The notes: a model not told the origin generated them from the letters alone. A stretch of 64,000 nt of DNA from DSAD01 sp036825155 (GCA_036825155.1 DAISYU010000004.1:3187-67186); one strand, 5' to 3'. Numbered from the stretch's first letter, positions 1 through 9,101 are shown. Made by a program: numbers and translations.

Positions 1-112
1 CCGGCTTTATAAAACCCTTTGCAGGAAATCCCAGGGTCTCGAGCCGGGTGATGATCACCTCAACGATATTGGGTTCATCATCCAGAACAATGATCTTGGG
101 TCTCTTGCTCAT
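1..112 (-). CDS. Response regulator, N-terminal receiver fragment (runs off the window)
   Basis: This is the first 37 residues of a two-component response regulator, cut by the window edge. The start MSKRPKIIVLDDEP is a standard receiver-domain opening: a hydrophobic beta strand followed by the paired Asp residues that bind Mg2+ near the phospho-acceptor. The ATG overlaps the stop codon of the upstream lipoprotein gene (ATGA), so the two are translationally coupled, and with the kinase gene further upstream they form one operon. In the QseE-QseG-QseF (GlrK/GlrR) locus of enterobacteria the regulator in this position is a sigma-54 activator. Whether this one has an AAA+ domain cannot be seen. 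Confidence 0.85.
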   Translation of the reverse strand, partial: MSKRPKIIVLDDEPNIVEVIITRLETLGFPAKGFIKP

Positions 113-663
113 TGCATGCCCCGTCTCTTTTCAATATCGATATGTATCTCTTCTATCTTTTGCAGCTTGTACTTCAACTCTTTGAGTTCGCCCTTCATCT
201 TCTCGTTTTCCTGAAGGCACTGATCATAATTTTTCGCAGTCTCTGCCAAGTCTTTTGCAGAGGCCTTGTATTTCATCGAAGCCTCATCCCGTGCCCGGCG
301 TTCACGATCCATCTTCTCCACAAGTACCAGAATATAGCCCGCTTCCACCTTGAGGTACCGCGGTATATAAGGGTCCTGCCTGATATCGGTCAAGGTCTCC
401 TTTATATCTTTATAGTTATAATCACCTTGTATTATGGAATCAATAGCCATCGCTATCCGGTGTCGTGCGGTGACCGACGGCGGCATAATCGCAGGTATGT
501 CGTTCAGGTCACTGCCAATGGGTTTGCCGTAGGAAAGCTTGTCTTCGGCTGCACCCATCTTGCCCAGAAATATATTAGCTTCACATCCCGAAAGCAGGAG
601 ATTTAGGGCTAAGAGGAAGAGAAAAGGTAAAAACACTCCCCTTGCCCTCACTACTTTTTGCAT
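109..663 (-). CDS. QseG-like outer-membrane lipoprotein with C-terminal coiled coil
   Basis: This 184-aa protein has a lipoprotein signal: basic start MQKVVRARG, a Leu-rich hydrophobic core and the lipobox LLSGC, so the mature protein should begin at the Cys near residue 27. The last 60 or so residues are highly charged with heptad-like Leu/Ile spacing and read as a coiled coil. The start at 663 is chosen because a G-rich ribosome site (GGGGGG) lies just upstream and the signal peptide begins there; the frame stays open further upstream, inside the kinase gene. It overlaps the kinase 3' end by about 80 bases and the regulator start by 4. The kinase-lipoprotein-regulator order matches QseE-QseG-QseF, where QseG interacts with the sensor. 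The family match is by position and architecture, not clear sequence identity. Confidence 0.75.
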   Translation of the reverse strand: MQKVVRARGVFLPFLFLLALNLLLSGCEANIFLGKMGAAEDKLSYGKPIGSDLNDIPAIMPPSVTARHRIAMAIDSIIQGDYNYKDIKETLTDIRQDPYIPRYLKVEAGYILVLVEKMDRERRARDEASMKYKASAKDLAETAKNYDQCLQENEKMKGELKELKYKLQKIEEIHIDIEKRRGMQ

Positions 664-2071
664 ATATTCGCCCCCCGTGAGCATCGACAATGCTCTTGGA
701 GATTGCCAGACCAAGCCCGATCCCGCTATGTCCTCTCGTTGTTTTCGATTGATAAAATTTCTCGAAAATGAGCGGAATGTCCTCTTGTGGTATCCCCATG
801 CCATGGTCCTCGATCTCAACTGTGATGTAATCATCCGGGTTATTGATTCGCACATCTACTCGTGAACCTTCGTGAGAATATTTGATGGCATTATGGGTAA
901 GATTTGTCAACACCTGGAGAATCTTGTTCTTATCGAGTATGACCATGCATCCTTTGTGCAGATAGCGCACGTGAATATTGACCCCTCTGGTATCGGCATA
1001 GGGTTTGATCTCTGAAATGAACCCGGCCACAACATCGTTTATCTCGTGCATTTCCATCTGCAGTTGAACTATGCCGCTTTCCAGCTTGGACATTTCCAGG
1101 AGTTCTCCTATGGTCTGGAGCAGCCTGTTGATGCCCTGTTCCATAATGGATATCAGCCGCTTCTGTTTTTTGTCCAGGTCTCCTCCAACACCCTCCATGA
1201 GGAGATTTGCAGCCTCTTTCATAGAGGTGAGCGGGGTCTTCAGTTCATGGGAGACGATGGAGATGAATTCAGATTTCATGTCATCCAGTTCTTTCAGGCG
1301 TATTGCCATATTATTGAACGAGTCCGCAAGCATACCCAGTTCGTCTGTAGAATCCAGCGGGATCTTATACGAGAAATCGCCCTGGGCAATGTGCTTGATG
1401 CCCGCACGTATGGAGGTAAGGTCGTTTGTTATACTCCGGTATATGATCAGCGGCACGATCAAACCAATGCTGATCGCTATGCCCAATGCCCACCAGGTGA
1501 ATGTCATCACCTGGTCTCCAAGCCCCTTGAGAAACACGATCTTCCCGTCAAGAGACTTCATGGCTCGCGCGTTTACATAGCGGGCAAATCCCACCAGGGT
1601 GTCCAGATCGCGGCTGTTTTCAAGAAACATTGCCTCAATATCAATCGTCTTATCCGGCAGATTCGCTATCTGTGCGTCAAACCGTTCCATGAATCCCTGC
1701 CATATCTGCATGCCCCCGCTGACAACCTTGCGTTCCTGGTCATCATAGCAGATATCCTCATCGCACAGGTATGCCCAGGCACTCACGATATTTCTCTCCT
1801 TCTCCTCAATGAGGGCCTTATAGGATTCCTTCTGGAGCAGCAGGTACTGCTTTCCGGTCTCTTCAAGGGATATGAGGTCTTCGATGAGTTTATCCGAGAT
1901 CTCTTTCTTCTGATAATCAATGAGATAGATTTCTGTCGTGATGCTGCTGAGCCTGGATGAGACATATACCAGCATGGCGGTGAGCCCGACGAGTACGACA
2001 AGAAAGACCGCATATGCGATTATGAGCTTTTCGAGCAATCCGCGTTTTTTCATACTTAAGATTATAGCCAT
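581..2071 (-). CDS. Sensor histidine kinase (QseE/GlrK-like arrangement)
   Basis: This membrane-bound histidine kinase is about 496 aa. Transmembrane segment 1 covers residues 13-38, a mostly helical periplasmic sensor region follows, and transmembrane segment 2 lies near 190-212. A HAMP linker comes next, then the HisKA H-box SHELKTPLTSM. The ATPase shows an N-box (TNLTHNAIKYS), a G1 box (DHGMGIP) and a G2 box (GIGLGLAIS), so every catalytic motif is present and the protein should be active. The start is uncertain: ATG at 2071 or at 2053, neither with a strong ribosome site. It is divergent from the flagellar-rod-like gene, with about 30 bases between them. Its partner is the regulator at the window edge, with a lipoprotein encoded between the two. 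Confidence 0.9.
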   Translation of the reverse strand: MAIILSMKKRGLLEKLIIAYAVFLVVLVGLTAMLVYVSSRLSSITTEIYLIDYQKKEISDKLIEDLISLEETGKQYLLLQKESYKALIEEKERNIVSAWAYLCDEDICYDDQERKVVSGGMQIWQGFMERFDAQIANLPDKTIDIEAMFLENSRDLDTLVGFARYVNARAMKSLDGKIVFLKGLGDQVMTFTWWALGIAISIGLIVPLIIYRSITNDLTSIRAGIKHIAQGDFSYKIPLDSTDELGMLADSFNNMAIRLKELDDMKSEFISIVSHELKTPLTSMKEAANLLMEGVGGDLDKKQKRLISIMEQGINRLLQTIGELLEMSKLESGIVQLQMEMHEINDVVAGFISEIKPYADTRGVNIHVRYLHKGCMVILDKNKILQVLTNLTHNAIKYSHEGSRVDVRINNPDDYITVEIEDHGMGIPQEDIPLIFEKFYQSKTTRGHSGIGLGLAISKSIVDAHGGRIYAKSSEGKGSVFTFSLPLSPKSPAFGM

Positions 2072-2100
2072 CTAACCGATAAATGAGCAAGGGAGACTTT

Positions 2101-2430
2101 ATGAATGATCTGCTTTCTGCCCTTACGGCCAACAGCATACTTCTTGCCAATGCATCGTCGAATGTAGCAAACTTCAATACAAGAGACTACAAATCCATTG
2201 CCACTACCATTACCTCGGGATCAGCCGGCGGCCTGAATGTGAACACCTCAAGGACTACGACCCCGGGTGTTCCGATCGGCGATTCCCATGTCAGTTCGAA
2301 CGTGGAACTCCCACAGGAGTTCTGCGATATGATACGGGCACAAAGAGGCTTTGAGGCAGCTCTGAGTGCCATCAGCACTCGCGAGGATATGCTCGATGAT
2401 CTCATGGATGTGCTGAGCGATACAGAGTAA
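2101..2430 (+). CDS. Orphan flagellar basal-body rod-like protein (FlgB/FlgC/FlgG type)
   Basis: This small protein (109 aa) has both ends of a flagellar axial protein. The N-terminus has the rod signature N-S-x4-A-x3-NVANFNT, the ANxxNxxT-type helix of the FlgB/FlgC/FlgG family. The C-terminus, MIRAQRGFEAALSAIST, resembles the conserved terminal helix (I-x-A-Q-R-A-Y-E-A-N). Only about 50 residues lie between, shorter than FlgC (about 140). ATG 2101 is preferred over the in-frame ATG 2083 because AAGGGAGA sits directly before it. No other flagellar gene is visible within the window. It may assemble into a rod encoded elsewhere or be a repurposed paralogue. Confidence 0.7.
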   Translation: MNDLLSALTANSILLANASSNVANFNTRDYKSIATTITSGSAGGLNVNTSRTTTPGVPIGDSHVSSNVELPQEFCDMIRAQRGFEAALSAISTREDMLDDLMDVLSDTE

Positions 2431-2475
2431 CCTTCACCCACAATTTCTTCCACTCTTTTCCTCCCGCCCTGGTCG

Positions 2476-2504
2476 TTGACATGTTTGTAAAAGTTTTGTA
2501 AAAG
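2476..2504 (+). promoter_or_regulatory. Predicted sigma-70 promoter before the plsC-like gene
   Basis: A perfect -35 TTGACA is followed after 17 bases by TAAAAG (4 of 6 against TATAAT). The spacer and -10 lie in a short tandem repeat (TGTAAAAGTT twice). The predicted start of transcription falls at about 2511, on the GTG start codon itself. Confidence 0.5.
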
Positions 2505-2510
2505 TTAGCC

Positions 2511-3203
2511 GTGTTCTGGACCTTCACAACAACCATCGGCTCATATCTGTATATCATCGTGATGATCCTGCCTCATGTGATTCTCTCCGCTTTCAGCCGG
2601 ACAGGAGATATGCCCCATATTATGGCCCGACACTGGGCACGGTTTACCCTCTTGTGCGCCAACGTTGAGGTGGAAACAACAGGCGAAGAGCATCTCCGGG
2701 AAGGACCTGCCGTCTACATGGCGAATCATGTCAGTCATTTTGATGTCTTTGCACTGCTGGCCCGGCTGAACGTACAGTTCCGCTGGACGGTCAAGAAGGA
2801 ACTCTTTTCGATACCTCTGCTCGGCCTTGCCATGAAGCGGGCAGGATACATCCTTATCGACAGATCTAACCATGGCAGGGCGCTGTCGAGCCTGAATGAT
2901 GCCGCACAAAAGATCGCCGAAGGCACCTCCATCCTGATCTTCCCCGAGGGCACGAGATCATGCGACGGATCCCTTCAATACCCCTTTAAAAAGGGCGGAT
3001 TCCATCTCGCGCGACAGGCGGCAGTCCCCATAGTACCGATCACCGTCATCGGGTCGCGAGAGGTCCTGCCCAAGCACGGGATAAGAATAACCCCGGGAAA
3101 AATCACCCTGAACATCGGCAAACCCATTCCTTCACAAGGCCGGGATGTGCCAACTCTCATGGAAGAGGTGTACAAGTCAATAAAACTGGGCTATACTTTG
3201 TAG
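2511..3203 (+). CDS. plsC: 1-acyl-sn-glycerol-3-phosphate acyltransferase (PlsC family)
   Basis: This 230-aa acyltransferase would convert lysophosphatidic acid to phosphatidic acid at the inner membrane. It starts with a hydrophobic membrane helix (residues 3-28). The catalytic HX4D motif is NHVSHFD near residue 73, and the substrate-binding block FPEGTRS is near 144. A GSREVLP segment near 182 and the usual C-terminal strand follow. Length is normal for PlsC (about 240). GTG 2511 is the furthest upstream plausible start and keeps the membrane helix intact, but no ribosome-binding site is seen and the predicted promoter would give almost no leader. It directly precedes a second, larger acyltransferase gene. 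Confidence 0.88.
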   Translation: MFWTFTTTIGSYLYIIVMILPHVILSAFSRTGDMPHIMARHWARFTLLCANVEVETTGEEHLREGPAVYMANHVSHFDVFALLARLNVQFRWTVKKELFSIPLLGLAMKRAGYILIDRSNHGRALSSLNDAAQKIAEGTSILIFPEGTRSCDGSLQYPFKKGGFHLARQAAVPIVPITVIGSREVLPKHGIRITPGKITLNIGKPIPSQGRDVPTLMEEVYKSIKLGYTL

Positions 3204-3206
3204 TTG

Positions 3207-4469
3207 ATGATAACTGATATTCTTTATCGATGTCCCGTTTGTGGAGGTTTTGACTGGTTCAAAGATACACAGTGTATACACTGCAGGACCCCTGTCGAAA
3301 TCCGTTCCCGTTCAGAGGTCTCGATCAATGCTCAGAAGAACACAGTTGCCCACTGGTATGAAAAGGTCCTCTCCTTTGACCTGCCCGAAGCCGATTCCGG
3401 GATTATCCTGACAAGCAAGCTGGTACGGCTATCCCGGGAAGCGACAATGGGTGTCTACAAGGGCTATGCCGGTGTCACAGCTACCCATTATACGAGAGCC
3501 TTTGCAGACGAAGGTACCCTGGTGCTCAAAACCGACGAAATCCTCTTTTCCGGCAGCAAAGAGACCATATCCATACCAATCGGACAGATAACCTCCCTGA
3601 CCATCGAGACCAACACCATCATCGTCATTTCCCGGAATCACGGTGTGTTGTTCTTTGACTTTACCGAAGAGCCGGGGAAGAAGTGGGAAGATTGTATACG
3701 AAAAGCCCTGGTCAGATTCCACAGCCCTCGGAAGATCGTAGAGTTCTATCCCCGATTGCGTTTTGAGAACAGTCTTCGGGAAACGCCCGGGAAACAAAAG
3801 GGGCATCCATACCTCCATGTGCCGGTGAAGAGATGGTACAGGAGCGATTACAGCCCGCTGCTTGACCTGCTTCGCCCCATCGTGAAACCGCTGATCAGAT
3901 CCGTATTCTCTGTCGATATCAAGGGACTCGACAACATACCTGAACACGGCTCCGCTGTGCTTCTCTCGAACCACACCTCATTTCTGGACTCTATCATCCT
4001 CGGGGTTTTCCCGAGGCGTAATATCTGGTTCATGGCGAAGAACTCCCAGTACAAGGGGGCATTTCTCACCTGGGCGCTCAGACACCTGCGGTCATTTCCC
4101 GTGCGACGCTATACCATAGATGCTCAGGCAGTCAGAAACGCAATCCGCATTGTCCAGCAGGGCCATATCCTCGGAATATTCCCCGAGGGAGAGAGGACGT
4201 GGGACAACACCCTGCTCCCCTTCAAACACGGCACCATCAGGCTGATACTTGCCCTGGGCAGACCGGTTATCCCGGTGGGGATCTCAGGCGCGTACGAACT
4301 TATGCCCAGGTGGACTTCTTCCATCAAGCGCGTACCGGTGAAGATCCGCATCGGGGAGCCGGTACAGTTCGATCATATTCCCCTTGCGCAACAGACCAGA
4401 GTCGACCTGAATCGAACCTCCGCACAGCTCAAGGAACATATTGTCCGGCTGTCAGGGGAGGTGACATGA
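3207..4469 (+). CDS. Zinc ribbon - PH-like - acyltransferase fusion protein
   Basis: This is a three-part protein of about 420 aa. Residues 8-27 form a zinc ribbon (CPVCGG and CIHC, two CxxC pairs). Residues 90-170 are beta-rich (TLVLKTDEILF, followed by alternating hydrophobic strands), as in bacterial PH/GRAM-like domains. Residues about 225-420 are a complete PlsC-type acyltransferase with HX4D (NHTSFLD) and FPEGERTW. It probably acylates a lysophospholipid, with the N-terminal part sensing membrane or partner; the substrate is inferred only. TTG 3204 abuts the previous stop and ATG 3207 follows it; ATG is taken. The gene is directly downstream of the simple PlsC and overlaps the RNase J start by ATGA. 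Confidence 0.75.
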   Translation: MITDILYRCPVCGGFDWFKDTQCIHCRTPVEIRSRSEVSINAQKNTVAHWYEKVLSFDLPEADSGIILTSKLVRLSREATMGVYKGYAGVTATHYTRAFADEGTLVLKTDEILFSGSKETISIPIGQITSLTIETNTIIVISRNHGVLFFDFTEEPGKKWEDCIRKALVRFHSPRKIVEFYPRLRFENSLRETPGKQKGHPYLHVPVKRWYRSDYSPLLDLLRPIVKPLIRSVFSVDIKGLDNIPEHGSAVLLSNHTSFLDSIILGVFPRRNIWFMAKNSQYKGAFLTWALRHLRSFPVRRYTIDAQAVRNAIRIVQQGHILGIFPEGERTWDNTLLPFKHGTIRLILALGRPVIPVGISGAYELMPRWTSSIKRVPVKIRIGEPVQFDHIPLAQQTRVDLNRTSAQLKEHIVRLSGEVT

Positions 4470-6082
4470 GCTACGTAAAGGTGATCCCTCTGGGCGGTAT
4501 CCGTGAGTTCGGGCTGAACTCCATGGTGATAGAAACCAGCATCGGCTCACTCGTTGTCGATGCCGGGCTGATGTTCCCGAAGATCAACCCCACCGGGATT
4601 GATCAGATAATCCCTGACTTCACCTATGTCAAAGATAACCAGGAAGCATTCCAGGGGATTATACTCACCCACGGGCATGAAGACCATATCGGGGCCCTCC
4701 CCTACCTGCTCAAAGACGCACCGATCCCCGTTTACAGCCATCCTTTCACCCTGGAGCTGGTGAAGAAAAAACTTAGGGAATATGACATGGACGGGAATAT
4801 CGAGCTCATACCGGTTAACCCGGGAGACAAGATATCGCTCGCAGGCATAGAGATAGAGTTTCTCGAGGTACTCCATTCGACGCTTGGATGCTACTGCCTG
4901 AGCATGCTTACCCCTCAGGGACGCATTGTCCACTCGGGGGATTTCAAGCAGATACCAAAGGAATATAACCGTATAACCGGAGACGTACGGCTGTTCATGT
5001 GCGAGAGCACCAACGCCGAAGTTGATCCGAAATGTTCCGATGAAAACAAGATACTCAAGAGCCTGGACAGCATCATAAAAAAAACTGCCGGCGCTGTATT
5101 GGTATCCACCTTCAGCTCTCATGTGAAACGGATACAGATGCTCTACGAACTGGCTGTCACAAATGGAAGAAAGATCACCATTATCGGCAGAAGTCTCAAC
5201 CAGGTGGTTGACATCGCCACGGATCTCGGTTCGCTGGAACTGGATCCCCGGGACCTGATAAAACCAGACGAGATCACCTCTATGGACCGGAGCAAGGTGA
5301 TGATCATCTGCACCGGCACCCAGGGAGAGATGTATTCCGTACTCTCGCTCATTTCACGGGGATGGCATAAATTCAAGGTGAAGACCGGGGACAGTGTCAT
5401 CATATCAGCCAGGATCATCCCGGGCAACGAACTCGCTATAGCTCGGTGCATAGATAAATTAACCGATTTCGGGGCAAAGGTGTACTATCCGGATGTTGCC
5501 GATGTTCACGCAACCGGACACGCACCGCACGACGAGTTGCTCAAGGCGGTCACGGTCCTGAGACCCGAGATCGTCATGCCCATCCATGGAGAATTCAGAC
5601 ATATGAAGGCACTGGCGGAAATGGTCGAAGCCTCGCCGGGCCTGAATGCCCAGATAGTCCTCGCAAAACCGGGCCAGGTGTGGACCATCAGGGAAGACGG
5701 TATGCAGATAACCGGAGAAGCACCGCACGGAAAATGCTTTGTTGACGGTGAGCTCACCGGGGATATCAGAGATGTGGTTCTCAGAGACAGGCGACATATC
5801 TCTGAAGGCGGTCTTGTAGTTGCCTTCGTTGTAATCGACGGGAGTTCGTCCGATGTCGTCCTTGGCCCTGATATCATGTGCAAGGGCGTCGTGCCTGCGA
5901 GCATGGAACAGGAGATCATGGAGGAAATCAGACAGACAGCCAATGAGGCCCTGGATACATGCCTGGACAAAGAACTCAATATCCAGGGACTTCAGAACCG
6001 GCTTCGGGAGACACTGGGAATGCGCCTGAAAGCCCGGCTTGGCAAGAAACCCATGATAATTCCAATCATTATGGAGATTTAG
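4466..6082 (+). CDS. rnj: Ribonuclease J
   Basis: This 538-aa metallo-beta-lactamase-fold RNase of the beta-CASP group has endonuclease and 5'-3' exonuclease activity in mRNA decay and rRNA maturation. The metal-binding motif THGHEDHIG is near residue 65, with GLMFP and SGDFK segments typical of RNase J. The beta-CASP region (HVKRIQ, IIGRSLNQ, TGTQGE) and the later metal histidine motif MPIHGEFRH follow. Length and order of motifs are complete. The start overlaps the acyltransferase stop (ATGA) with GGGGAGG just upstream. The uppP gene begins directly after the stop codon. Confidence 0.95.
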   Translation: MSYVKVIPLGGIREFGLNSMVIETSIGSLVVDAGLMFPKINPTGIDQIIPDFTYVKDNQEAFQGIILTHGHEDHIGALPYLLKDAPIPVYSHPFTLELVKKKLREYDMDGNIELIPVNPGDKISLAGIEIEFLEVLHSTLGCYCLSMLTPQGRIVHSGDFKQIPKEYNRITGDVRLFMCESTNAEVDPKCSDENKILKSLDSIIKKTAGAVLVSTFSSHVKRIQMLYELAVTNGRKITIIGRSLNQVVDIATDLGSLELDPRDLIKPDEITSMDRSKVMIICTGTQGEMYSVLSLISRGWHKFKVKTGDSVIISARIIPGNELAIARCIDKLTDFGAKVYYPDVADVHATGHAPHDELLKAVTVLRPEIVMPIHGEFRHMKALAEMVEASPGLNAQIVLAKPGQVWTIREDGMQITGEAPHGKCFVDGELTGDIRDVVLRDRRHISEGGLVVAFVVIDGSSSDVVLGPDIMCKGVVPASMEQEIMEEIRQTANEALDTCLDKELNIQGLQNRLRETLGMRLKARLGKKPMIIPIIMEI

Positions 6083-6865
6083 TTGCACGACCTTCTCATT
6101 GCATTTTTTCTCGGAACCATCCAGGGCCTTACCGAATTTCTGCCGGTATCCAGTTCGGGGCACCTCGCCATCCTCCAGGGGTTTATCGGGGATAGGTGGC
6201 TGGGGGATGTGCTCTTTAATGTCTCTGTTCATCTCGGCACCACCCTTGCGGTGATCGTGTTTTTCTACAAGGACCTTCTCTCCCTCATTCGGGGCATCCT
6301 GCCTGGCACTTATCAGAGGCAGCAAATGCTTGTTATCGTCTGCCTAATGATCACCACCGTGATCACCGGCACCATCGGTATCCTCTTCAAGGACACGTTC
6401 GAAGCCATGTTCTCACTGCCAAAACTGGCTGCAGGCATGCTCATCATCACCGGCTTCCTCACCTTTTTCACCGACAGGATAAAAAAATACGAGAAAGCAT
6501 ACGGCGAGATCCGTATCCGGGATGCCGTAATCATCGGGCTGTTTCAATCACTCGCCATCATACCCGGTATTTCACGGTCCGGTTCAACCATATTTGCCGG
6601 CGTGTTCTGCGGCATGGAACGCACCTGGGCCGCGAGCTACTCCTTTATTGCGGCAATCCCGGCCATCATCGGCGCAGCGGTCCTGGAATGGGGCGACACC
6701 CCCCAGAATCTGACCGCTTCTCATATCATGGGAGCAGCCACGGCCTTTATTGTAGGCTTGATTTCTCTGAAATTTTTGGTATGGACTTTAAAAAAGCACA
6801 ATTTCATCATTTTTTCTATATACTGCTGGCTGGCTGGGCTACTATATATAGCCCTGAGTTTATAA
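6083..6865 (+). CDS. uppP: Undecaprenyl-diphosphatase UppP/BacA
   Basis: This integral membrane enzyme (260 aa) dephosphorylates undecaprenyl diphosphate to recycle the lipid carrier of peptidoglycan and other envelope polymers. The catalytic signatures are QGLTEFLPVSSSGHL at residues 13-27 and GISRSGST near 160, with several hydrophobic helices between. The gene starts with TTG immediately after the RNase J stop codon, with no spacer and no clear ribosome site of its own, so translation is probably coupled. Length is typical for the family (about 270). Confidence 0.95.
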   Translation: MHDLLIAFFLGTIQGLTEFLPVSSSGHLAILQGFIGDRWLGDVLFNVSVHLGTTLAVIVFFYKDLLSLIRGILPGTYQRQQMLVIVCLMITTVITGTIGILFKDTFEAMFSLPKLAAGMLIITGFLTFFTDRIKKYEKAYGEIRIRDAVIIGLFQSLAIIPGISRSGSTIFAGVFCGMERTWAASYSFIAAIPAIIGAAVLEWGDTPQNLTASHIMGAATAFIVGLISLKFLVWTLKKHNFIIFSIYCWLAGLLYIALSL

Positions 6866-6878
6866 GAAAGGGACACTG

Positions 6879-9101
6879 ATGGCAAAAAAGAAACCCGAAA
6901 ACACCTTCCCGGTACAGATACTGGGGCTATTTATGGGCTTTATTGCCATTTTTCTGTTTCTCGCGCTCATATCATACAATCCGACAGACCCCAGCTTTTC
7001 TCACCTGGAAAATGCCAAGAACATACATAACTGGATGGGAATCGTTGGATCATATGTCGCTGACGGGCTCTATATAATCTTTGGCATCACAGCCTTTATC
7101 ATACCGCTGTTCCTCGCCGAATATGCCTTCCGGTTCTTCAGAAACAAACAGTTCCCGAGTTGGATCAAGCTGTTAAGCTCTCTCATCATCTTTTTTGTCG
7201 CAATCGGCCTGCTGGGTATCTTTGCCAAGGAAATCTCCCTTTTCTCGAAAAGCATGTCGGCAGGGGGAGGCCTCGGACACATCATCGGTGGTGCCCTGCT
7301 CGCCTATCTCAATGAATGGGGATCTCTCGTCCTGCTCATTATGCTGCTATGTGCGGGATTCATGATCGGGTACGACGTGTCAACCCCTTATAAATCAATG
7401 CTGGAGTTGGCCTCCACCATCAAGGAGAACCGGGAATTCCGGAAGAAAAAGGCCGAGATGGAGAACCGATCAAAGAGCAGACCGCAAAAGAGCACGCAAC
7501 AGAAGCCTAAACAGGTATCCGAAGAGAAAAAGGACCCTTTGGAGCCTCAGATCACCATCGCAGAGCACGAGGAAAAATCTCCCTCCGAGGTTCCGAGGCA
7601 GGCAACCCTCGACTTTGTAGACAACTATCAGCTTCCGCCGTTGTCCCTGCTCAACAAACCTCCGTCAAAAAGCCGGAAGATAACCGAGAAAGAACTCAAG
7701 GCAAATGCATCGCTCATCATATCAAAGCTCCAGGATTTCGGGGTGGAAGGAGAGATCCTGGAAATCAAACCGGGACCGGTCATCACCATGTACGAGTTTA
7801 CCCCGGCACCAGGCATCAAGATCAACAAGATCGTGTCCCTGGCAGATGACCTTGCCATGGCCCTCAAGGCATCCCCGGTCCGGGTTGTGGCACCCATACC
7901 GGGGAAGAATGCCGTGGGGATCGAGATACCCAACAGAACACGGGAAATGGTCTACCTGCGCAGCATCTTGTCCAGCAAGGAGTTTATAACCTCATCAACC
8001 TCGCTCACCCTCGGACTGGGGACGAATATTGAAGGGATTCCGGTGGTTACCAACCTCGCGAAGATGCCGCATCTGCTCATCGCCGGTGCAACCGGTACCG
8101 GCAAGAGTGTCGGGTTGAACACCATGATCCTTTCCCTGCTCTACCGGAATGATCCCTCCGAACTTAAATTCATCATGATCGACCCGAAACGGATCGAGCT
8201 CTCCCATTACGAAGGCATCCCTCACCTCCTTCATCCGGTCGTCATCGACCCCAAAGAGGCCCTGCCGGTTCTGAAGTGGGCCGTGACCGAGATGGAAGGG
8301 CGCTATGAATGGTTTAAAACGCTCGGGGTAAAGGGCATCGACACGTACAACAAGCGGATCAGGAAAAACAGCAAAACCCCCTCGACCACCCTTGCCACGA
8401 TCCACTGCGAGGAGAACGAGCAGGGGCTCCTGCCGAAACTCGTGATTGTCATCGATGAGATGGCAGACCTCATGATGGTAAACAGAGAGGTGGAGATTCA
8501 CATTGCGCGCCTCGCACAAATGGCACGGGCAGCAGGCATTTACATGATCGTTGCCACCCAGAGACCATCGGTGGATGTCATCACCGGGCTCATCAAATCG
8601 AATTTCCCCTCAAGGATATCGTTCAGGGTCTCCTCGAAGATCGATTCGAGAACCATACTCGATTCATCAGGCGCAGATCAGCTGCTCGGTCTCGGCGACA
8701 TGCTCTTCCTCTCTCCCGGGACCACCCATCTCCGACGTGTCCACGGGGCATACGTGACTGAAGAGGAACTGGACCGGGTAGTGGAATTTATCAGAGAGCA
8801 GAAAGGGCCGGAATACGTTGACGGCCTGGATGACAAGATCGCTGAAATAGCCCGCGACGATTCAGGTCTCTCAGGGGGCAGTGACGACTATGACCCCGTC
8901 TATGATGAGGCACTGGAGTTTGTCACGAACAAAGGAAGTGCATCCATATCGCTCATACAGCGGAGATTCAGAATAGGATACAACCGGGCCGCCCGGATTG
9001 TTGAACAGATGGAGAACGAAGGCATTATCGGCCCGGCCGATACAGCGGGAAAACCAAGAAAGGTCCTGATAAAACCCTATGCTCAAGAAATGGAAGAGTA
9101 G
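6879..9101 (+). CDS. ftsK: DNA translocase FtsK/SpoIIIE
   Basis: This 740-aa hexameric DNA pump acts at the division septum to clear and resolve chromosome termini. About four membrane helices occupy residues 10-170. A short charged linker (about 180-260) leads to the alpha/beta motor, with Walker A GATGTGKS near 404 and a Walker B region LVIVIDEMADL near 525. The C-terminal gamma winged-helix domain that reads KOPS sequences is present (residues about 670-735, SISLIQRRFRIGYNRAA). The short linker places it with the compact SpoIIIE/FtsK form rather than the long enterobacterial one. AAGAAAGGG precedes the ATG. The 3' end overlaps lolA by 23 bases. Confidence 0.96.
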   Translation: MAKKKPENTFPVQILGLFMGFIAIFLFLALISYNPTDPSFSHLENAKNIHNWMGIVGSYVADGLYIIFGITAFIIPLFLAEYAFRFFRNKQFPSWIKLLSSLIIFFVAIGLLGIFAKEISLFSKSMSAGGGLGHIIGGALLAYLNEWGSLVLLIMLLCAGFMIGYDVSTPYKSMLELASTIKENREFRKKKAEMENRSKSRPQKSTQQKPKQVSEEKKDPLEPQITIAEHEEKSPSEVPRQATLDFVDNYQLPPLSLLNKPPSKSRKITEKELKANASLIISKLQDFGVEGEILEIKPGPVITMYEFTPAPGIKINKIVSLADDLAMALKASPVRVVAPIPGKNAVGIEIPNRTREMVYLRSILSSKEFITSSTSLTLGLGTNIEGIPVVTNLAKMPHLLIAGATGTGKSVGLNTMILSLLYRNDPSELKFIMIDPKRIELSHYEGIPHLLHPVVIDPKEALPVLKWAVTEMEGRYEWFKTLGVKGIDTYNKRIRKNSKTPSTTLATIHCEENEQGLLPKLVIVIDEMADLMMVNREVEIHIARLAQMARAAGIYMIVATQRPSVDVITGLIKSNFPSRISFRVSSKIDSRTILDSSGADQLLGLGDMLFLSPGTTHLRRVHGAYVTEEELDRVVEFIREQKGPEYVDGLDDKIAEIARDDSGLSGGSDDYDPVYDEALEFVTNKGSASISLIQRRFRIGYNRAARIVEQMENEGIIGPADTAGKPRKVLIKPYAQEMEE

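Noticed and set aside
1046..1960. 304-codon plus-strand frame inside the histidine kinase gene
   Set aside because: The opposite strand encodes all kinase boxes; this frame has a His/Cys/Phe-rich shadow composition.
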